Below are positions 35,864 to 39,670 of a stretch of DNA of 39,670 bases, piece by piece. Positions within the stretch are counted from its first letter, which is position 1, and each line of letters opens with the position of its first letter. The notes beneath the pieces are model-generated. The model saw only the letters and a program-made list of their open reading frames with translations, ran no database searches and was not told the DNA's origin. A program made the translations under genes and the position numbers. The stretch lies in the NCBI GenBank assembly GCA_041488395.1, contig JBGPPE010000003.1:1-39670 (forward strand). Reading direction: 5' to 3'. This stretch comes from 39-52-133 sp041488395. Lineage in GTDB: Bacteria > Pseudomonadota > Gammaproteobacteria > Burkholderiales > Gallionellaceae.

Positions 35864-36737
35864 ACGCGATGCCGATCAGGCGGAAGGCTTGCGCCGTCTG
35901 CTGTTGCCGCCCAAGCTGCGCGTGGTGACTGTGCTGGGGGCACGCAATGGCCTGGGCGCCACCAGCGTGGTGGTCAACCTGGCGGCAGCGCTGGCGCGCG
36001 CCGGCAAGGAAGTGCTGGTGCTGGACGAAAATTTGACGCATGACAATGTTGCTAATACGCTGGCGCTGAAGCCGCGTGCTGATCTGCTGCATGCAGTGCG
36101 CGGCGACAAGTCATGGCATGACGTGATGCTGCAGGCAGCGAGCGGTGTGCACGTGCTGCCGCTGGCGCGTGCCATGCAGGCCTTGCCGACATTGGGCGAT
36201 AATGAACGCGAGCGTTTGCTGGATTGCCTGAATGCGGCAACCCGGGGCATGAATGTGGTGCTGGTGGATGCCGCGGCAGAGGGGCGCTCGGTATGTGCTA
36301 GTCTGTCGGGTGACGAGCCGCTGCTGCTGGTGTTGAATCCCACTGCAAGCGGCATTACCGAAAGTTATGCCTTGCTGAAACAGATGGCCAGGCACAATGG
36401 CCGGCAGGCATTCGACATCGTGGTGAACAAGGCGCGCAACGAGCAGGAGGCACGCGCGGTGTTTGATAATATGTACCAGGTGGCGCAGCGTCATTTGCAG
36501 GTGCGTCTGGCCTATCTGGGAAATATTCCGCAGGACGAGAAGCTTGCGCGTGCGACCCAGCTGTCTCGCCCTGTCATTGAACTGTTTCCGGCAGCGCCGG
36601 CTGCGCTGGCGCTGGATGAGCTGGCGCGCAGCCTGATGCTGCTGCCGGCACAGGAAAACGCGGGCAGCAATGCGCTGACCATGGTAATGCAGCGCATGCT
36701 GCGACAGACACAGGTGCAGAGCGTGATGCAATGTTAA
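35853..36737 (+). CDS. flhG: FlhG/FleN-like ParA-family ATPase with altered P-loop
   Basis: Encodes 294 aa. The N-terminal DQAEGLRRLL (8-17) is the DQAxxLR motif by which FlhG stimulates FlhF GTPase. The MinD-type P-loop reads GARNGLGATS (29-38) where KGGxGKT is expected: both lysines are replaced (R31, A36), a form more like the CpaE/TadZ group. Other landmarks are LVLDEN (D58), LVDAAAEG and VVNKARNEQEA. It normally limits flagellar number and placement. ATP binding or hydrolysis is probably weakened here. The gene overlaps flhF. Confidence 0.9.
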   Translation: MLSRRDADQAEGLRRLLLPPKLRVVTVLGARNGLGATSVVVNLAAALARAGKEVLVLDENLTHDNVANTLALKPRADLLHAVRGDKSWHDVMLQAASGVHVLPLARAMQALPTLGDNERERLLDCLNAATRGMNVVLVDAAAEGRSVCASLSGDEPLLLVLNPTASGITESYALLKQMARHNGRQAFDIVVNKARNEQEARAVFDNMYQVAQRHLQVRLAYLGNIPQDEKLARATQLSRPVIELFPAAPAALALDELARSLMLLPAQENAGSNALTMVMQRMLRQTQVQSVMQC

Positions 36738-36808
36738 GGGTGCCTCTCAAAATCCAGACTTCCAAGCGAGACAAGGCGCGACAAAATTTGAATTTTTAGA
36801 GGTACCCT
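36737..36808. repeat. Imperfect inverted repeat between flhG and fliA
   Basis: AGGGTGCCTCT (36737-36747) pairs with AGAGGTACCCT (36798-36808) over 11 bp with one G-U. Partial complementarity continues inward (CAAAATCCA against TGAATTTTT). About 50 bp lies between the arms. It starts at the last base of the flhG stop and no T-run follows. It resembles a small mobile repeat (REP or MITE-like) or a structured fliA leader. Confidence 0.55.
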
Positions 36809-36826
36809 GAAATCAAGATTAACTTT

Positions 36827-37537
36827 ATGTACAACTCGACCGGAATTAGCGACAAAGAGCAGTGCCTCAAGGAATATGCGCCTCTGGTGAAGCGTATTGC
36901 GCATCATATGATGCTCAAGCTGCCCAACAGTGTGCAGGTCGATGATCTTATCCAGGCCGGCATGATGGGCCTGCTGGAAGCGGCAGGCCGCTACGACGAG
37001 CTGCGCGGCGCACAATTTGAAACCTTTGCTGCACAGAGAATACGTGGCGCCATGCTGGATGAACTGCGCAGTTCGGACTGGCTGCCGCGCAGCATGCGCA
37101 GCGACATGCGCCGCCTGGAGGCGGCCATTCATCGTGTGCAGCAGCGGCTGGGCCGGGCACCGGTCGAGTCGGAGATTGCCAAAGAACTGGGCATGCCACT
37201 GGGCGAGTATCAGCAGCTGCTGCAGGAATCACGCGGTGCGCAACTGGTTTATTACGAAGATTTTCATGAAGAAGGCGAAAATGATTTCTTTGAGAGCTTC
37301 GAATCGGCGGGTGGGGCCAACCCGCTCGAGATGTTGCAGGACGACCGCTTTCGTCGCGCCCTGGTGCATGCGATTGATAAATTGCCGGAGCGTGAACGCA
37401 TGATGATGGGGATGCATTATGAGCATGACATGAACCTGCGCGAAATCGGCGAGGTACTGGGGGTGGGAGAGTCGCGTGTTTGCCAGCTGCATAGCCAGGC
37501 CGTGGCGCGTTTGCGCAGCATGTTGAAGGGATATTGA
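36827..37537 (+). CDS. fliA: Flagellar sigma factor FliA (sigma-28)
   Basis: Encodes 236 aa, typical of FliA. Region 2 has KRIAHHMMLKLP, VDDLIQAGMMGLLEA and FETFAAQRIRGAMLDELR. Region 3 starts near RRLEAAIHRVQQRLGR. Region 4 helix-turn-helix is LREIGEVLGVGESRVCQLHSQA. It directs late flagellar and chemotaxis promoters such as 5097-5123 and is held back by FlgM (not in the window). The ribosome-binding site is weak and the leader contains the inverted repeat, so translation may be modulated. motC follows, overlapping by one base. Confidence 0.96.
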   Translation: MYNSTGISDKEQCLKEYAPLVKRIAHHMMLKLPNSVQVDDLIQAGMMGLLEAAGRYDELRGAQFETFAAQRIRGAMLDELRSSDWLPRSMRSDMRRLEAAIHRVQQRLGRAPVESEIAKELGMPLGEYQQLLQESRGAQLVYYEDFHEEGENDFFESFESAGGANPLEMLQDDRFRRALVHAIDKLPERERMMMGMHYEHDMNLREIGEVLGVGESRVCQLHSQAVARLRSMLKGY

Positions 37538-38277
37538 TGGACAAGCTCAGCCTGTTTGGTTTGCTGATTGCATTTTCCGGCATTATCGGCGGCCAGTTGC
37601 TGGAAGGTGGCAGTGTCGCCATTCTGTTTCAGCTGGCCGCCTTTATCATCGTGTTTGGCGGCACGCTCGGTGCGGTGATGTTGCAGAGCCCGCGCAAGAT
37701 TTTTGTGAATGGCATACGCATGGCAAAGTGGGCATTCTTTACCCCGCAATTTGCCGGGCAAAGGCAGCTTTCGCAACTGAGCGCATGGAGCCACGTGGCA
37801 CGCAAGGATGGCATGCTCAAGCTGGAGGATCAGCTCGCTATGGTCAAGGACCCGTTTGCGCGCAAGGGATTGCAGTTGCTGGTAGATGGCAACAGCGGCG
37901 AGAAGATTCGCGATGTGCTGGAAGTGGATCTGCATGCTTATGAGCAACTGAGTTTCCAGTCGGCGCGCGTATGGGAAGCAGCCGCTGGCTACTCGCCCAC
38001 CATCGGTATCCTGGGTGCTGTGCTGGGCCTGGTGCACGTGATGCAGAGCCTGGGCGACCCATCCCGGCTGGGCGAGGGGATTGCCGTTGCGTTTATTTCC
38101 ACGATCTATGGCGTTGGTATGGCCAACCTGGTTTATCTGCCGATAGCCAGCAAGCTGAAGCTGATTATCTTGCGCCAGGCCAATGTGCGCGAAATGCTGA
38201 TTGACGGCCTGGTGATGATTGCCAATGGCGAAAATGCGCGCTACATCGAGTTGAAACTGCAGGGTTATCTTTCCTGA
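37537..38277 (+). CDS. motC: Second stator protein MotC (MotA family)
   Basis: Encodes 246 aa. It is a MotA/ExbB-family inner-membrane protein with helices near 5-22, 28-48, about 148-168 and 178-198. Charged loop residues (R89, E97) correspond to the FliG-contacting R90/E98 of MotA, and the conserved Pro lies in GYSPTIGILGAVLG. It is shorter than MotA, as MotC proteins are. ATG 37537 shares its A with the fliA stop; AAGGGA ribosome-binding site. It lies directly downstream of fliA, as in Pseudomonas. Confidence 0.93.
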   Translation: MDKLSLFGLLIAFSGIIGGQLLEGGSVAILFQLAAFIIVFGGTLGAVMLQSPRKIFVNGIRMAKWAFFTPQFAGQRQLSQLSAWSHVARKDGMLKLEDQLAMVKDPFARKGLQLLVDGNSGEKIRDVLEVDLHAYEQLSFQSARVWEAAAGYSPTIGILGAVLGLVHVMQSLGDPSRLGEGIAVAFISTIYGVGMANLVYLPIASKLKLIILRQANVREMLIDGLVMIANGENARYIELKLQGYLS

Positions 38278-38279
38278 TC

Positions 38280-39050
38280 ATGGCACGCCGCTCACGCAGA
38301 AGCGAACCCGATAATCTGGACCGCTGGCTGATTTCATACGCCGACTTCATTACGCTCCTGTTCGCCTTTTTTGTCGTGATGTACGCCATTTCCTCGGTTA
38401 ACGAAGGAAAATACAAGGTGTTCAGCGCCGCCTTGAACACCGCGTTCAGAAGCCCCTCAACTGACCATCCGGAAGCAACGATTTTACCCACCAACGAGCA
38501 GGAAGCCTTGCTCAAGTCACTGGTGGACAGACGCAATGCGCGCATGGCCGAACAGGTGCGCAAGCAGAATGAGCAAATGCAGAACCTGGTCAATAACCTG
38601 AATCAGGCGATGTCTGCACTGGTCAAGAATGGCCAGGTCAGCGTCAGCCAGAGCAATCGCGGTGTGGTGCTGGACATTAATGCCAGCGCCCTGTTTGAAC
38701 CGGGAGAGGCCAGTTTGCAGAAGAGTGCGGAGCATACGCTGGCTTCAGTTGCACAGCTTCTGGAACAGGATAAACAGGCCATAGAGGTGGAGGGGCACAC
38801 CGATGACGTGCCGATTTTTACCCCGCAATTCCCATCCAACTGGGAGCTGTCCGCCGCGCGTGCCAGCAGTGTGGTGCGCTTGTTTATCGAGCAGGGTGTT
38901 GCAGCAGAACGCTTGATTGCGGTTGGCAGGGCTTCCTATCTTCCGATTGCGAGCAATGATACTGCGGAAGGACGTGCGCGCAATCGTCGCGTGACCGTGA
39001 CCATTCTGGCTCCCGTGATAGAACGGCCGGTTGCACCGCCATTGCCCTGA
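38280..39050 (+). CDS. motD: Second stator protein MotD (MotB family)
   Basis: Encodes 256 aa. The basic N-terminus leads to one membrane helix (about 17-37) with the proton-carrying D22 in ISYADFITLLFAFF. A helical, Gln/Asn-rich linker (about 75-125) and an OmpA-type peptidoglycan-binding domain (about 130-250) with VEGHTDDVPI and ARNRRVTVTIL follow. It partners MotC two bases upstream. In Pseudomonas, MotCD is the stator for movement in viscous settings; the division of labour here is inferred. Confidence 0.94.
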   Translation: MARRSRRSEPDNLDRWLISYADFITLLFAFFVVMYAISSVNEGKYKVFSAALNTAFRSPSTDHPEATILPTNEQEALLKSLVDRRNARMAEQVRKQNEQMQNLVNNLNQAMSALVKNGQVSVSQSNRGVVLDINASALFEPGEASLQKSAEHTLASVAQLLEQDKQAIEVEGHTDDVPIFTPQFPSNWELSAARASSVVRLFIEQGVAAERLIAVGRASYLPIASNDTAEGRARNRRVTVTILAPVIERPVAPPLP

Positions 39051-39068
39051 GCCAGGGCTTGCCGCATA

Positions 39069-39098
39069 AAAAAGGCCGGTTCTTCAACCGGCCTTTTT
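39069..39098. terminator. Bidirectional terminator between motD and flgN-like gene
   Basis: AAAAAGGCCGGTT (39069-39081) and AACCGGCCTTTTT (39086-39098) form a 13-bp perfect stem with a CTTC tetraloop. A-run and T-run flank it, so it works in both directions, serving the two converging operons. Confidence 0.92.
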
Positions 39099-39142
39099 GT
39101 CTCTGCGGAGGCGCAGGGCAGCAGTCGTGCTATTGCGAGTGG

Positions 39143-39631
39143 CTAGACGCTGCCGAGAATGCGGCCCGAACCACCCAGGCTGGGTTGGCCATCCGGCCCG
39201 TACAGGCCGGCAGCATGCTGGCTTGCGCCCTGCAGAGCAGTCAGTGCCTGCTGGTTGCGGCGCAGGCCAGACTGAATCAGCTCGCCATTGGTGTTGTTAA
39301 TCTGTTGTGTCTTTGCTGCCAGTTGGCGAATGTTTTGCCAAACCGGCAGGCTGGCGGGTGCATGTTTGGCTAGCCAGGTTTCCATGGTGTCCGTGCTGCC
39401 AGAGAGTAGCGTCTTTCTGCGCGCTGCAGCCATGCCGGCCAGCTGGGTGGCGGCTTGTGCTTTTGCTTCGGCAATGCGTAACAGACGATCGATATCGTTG
39501 TCGAGCAGAGATTTTTGCTCGCTTTCAAGCAAAACGACGAACGCACGCAGAGTGGCGAGTTCGTCGTTCAGTTGTGCGGCAATCTCTGCCGCACGGCCTG
39601 CAGGGTGATTAGTCAAAGGATGCCCATCCAC
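39143..39631 (-). CDS. flgN: Flagellar export chaperone, FlgN-like
   Basis: Encodes 162 aa, almost wholly helical, with the N-terminal pattern LNDELATLRAFVVLLESEQKSLL (about 20-43) typical of FlgN. The C-terminal part has NTNGELIQSGLRRNQQAL, then a Gly-rich end (GLYGPDGQPSLGG), the region that in FlgN contacts FlgK/FlgL. The start is uncertain: GTG 39631 is used, with no strong ribosome-binding site, and a TTG five codons later is possible. It runs toward motD and is probably part of a flgM-flgN operon lying beyond the window. Confidence 0.8.
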   Translation of the reverse strand: MDGHPLTNHPAGRAAEIAAQLNDELATLRAFVVLLESEQKSLLDNDIDRLLRIAEAKAQAATQLAGMAAARRKTLLSGSTDTMETWLAKHAPASLPVWQNIRQLAAKTQQINNTNGELIQSGLRRNQQALTALQGASQHAAGLYGPDGQPSLGGSGRILGSV

Positions 39632-39670
39632 AAGTTCAGGTATATATCCGCTACGAAAAGTTAACGCTGG

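Noticed and set aside
1..39670. CRISPR arrays, insertion sequences, prophage genes, rRNA or intact tRNA genes
   Set aside because: None seen; the window is almost wholly motility genes with short gaps.

Overview
The window reads as one large flagellar motility and chemotaxis island from a betaproteobacterium. The evidence is FlhDC as master regulator together with FlhF/FlhG, CheZ and CheD, two stator pairs (MotAB and MotCD) and GC-rich codon use. I suspect the Nitrosomonadales/Gallionellaceae/Methylophilaceae neighbourhood, but the sequence alone does not fix the genus. Nearly everything from 2047 to 39050 is on the + strand and tightly packed, often with overlapping or nearly touching genes.

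Layout. (1) 1-1669 is an AT-rich accessory edge, all on the - strand: a broken C-terminal copy of a small unknown gene, an AT-rich SAM methyltransferase, and the intact small gene. (2) 2047-5062 holds flhDC, a strong terminator and motAB. (3) 5097-15227, starting at a very good sigma-28 promoter, holds a haem-c chemoreceptor, a 4-helix-bundle receptor, two cheV genes, cheY, cheZ, cheA, a receptor-like protein without a ligand-binding domain, and a second cheY. (4) 15415-28890 holds a second cheA, a poly-HAMP receptor, cheW, two tandem Aer-like PAS receptors, cheR, cheD and cheB. (5) 28905-30983 holds a STAS protein and a REC-PP2C-kinase protein (an HsbA/HsbR-like partner-switching pair). (6) 31113-39050 starts behind another sigma-28-type promoter and holds flhB, flhA, flhF, flhG, fliA, motC and motD. 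It closes at a two-way terminator facing a - strand flgN-like gene.

How it fits together. FlhDC would switch on the middle genes, including fliA. Sigma-28 would then switch on receptor and late genes through sites such as 5097-5123. The receptors feed CheA/CheW/CheV, CheY carries the signal to the motor, CheZ removes it, and CheR/CheB/CheD adapt the receptors. The STAS/phosphatase pair may tune sigma-28 through its anti-sigma factor.

Most interesting points: (a) the receptor-like protein between cheA and cheY2 carries a CheZ-type Asp-x3-Gln motif and a short acidic-Leu-Phe tail, suggesting a membrane-bound receptor/CheY phosphatase; (b) one chemoreceptor has a covalent haem-c site in its periplasmic domain; (c) one CheA carries four YGFF-type linker repeats in place of an obvious P2 domain; (d) FlhG keeps its FlhF-activating motif but has lost both P-loop lysines; (e) the HsbA/HsbR-like pair sits beside fliA.
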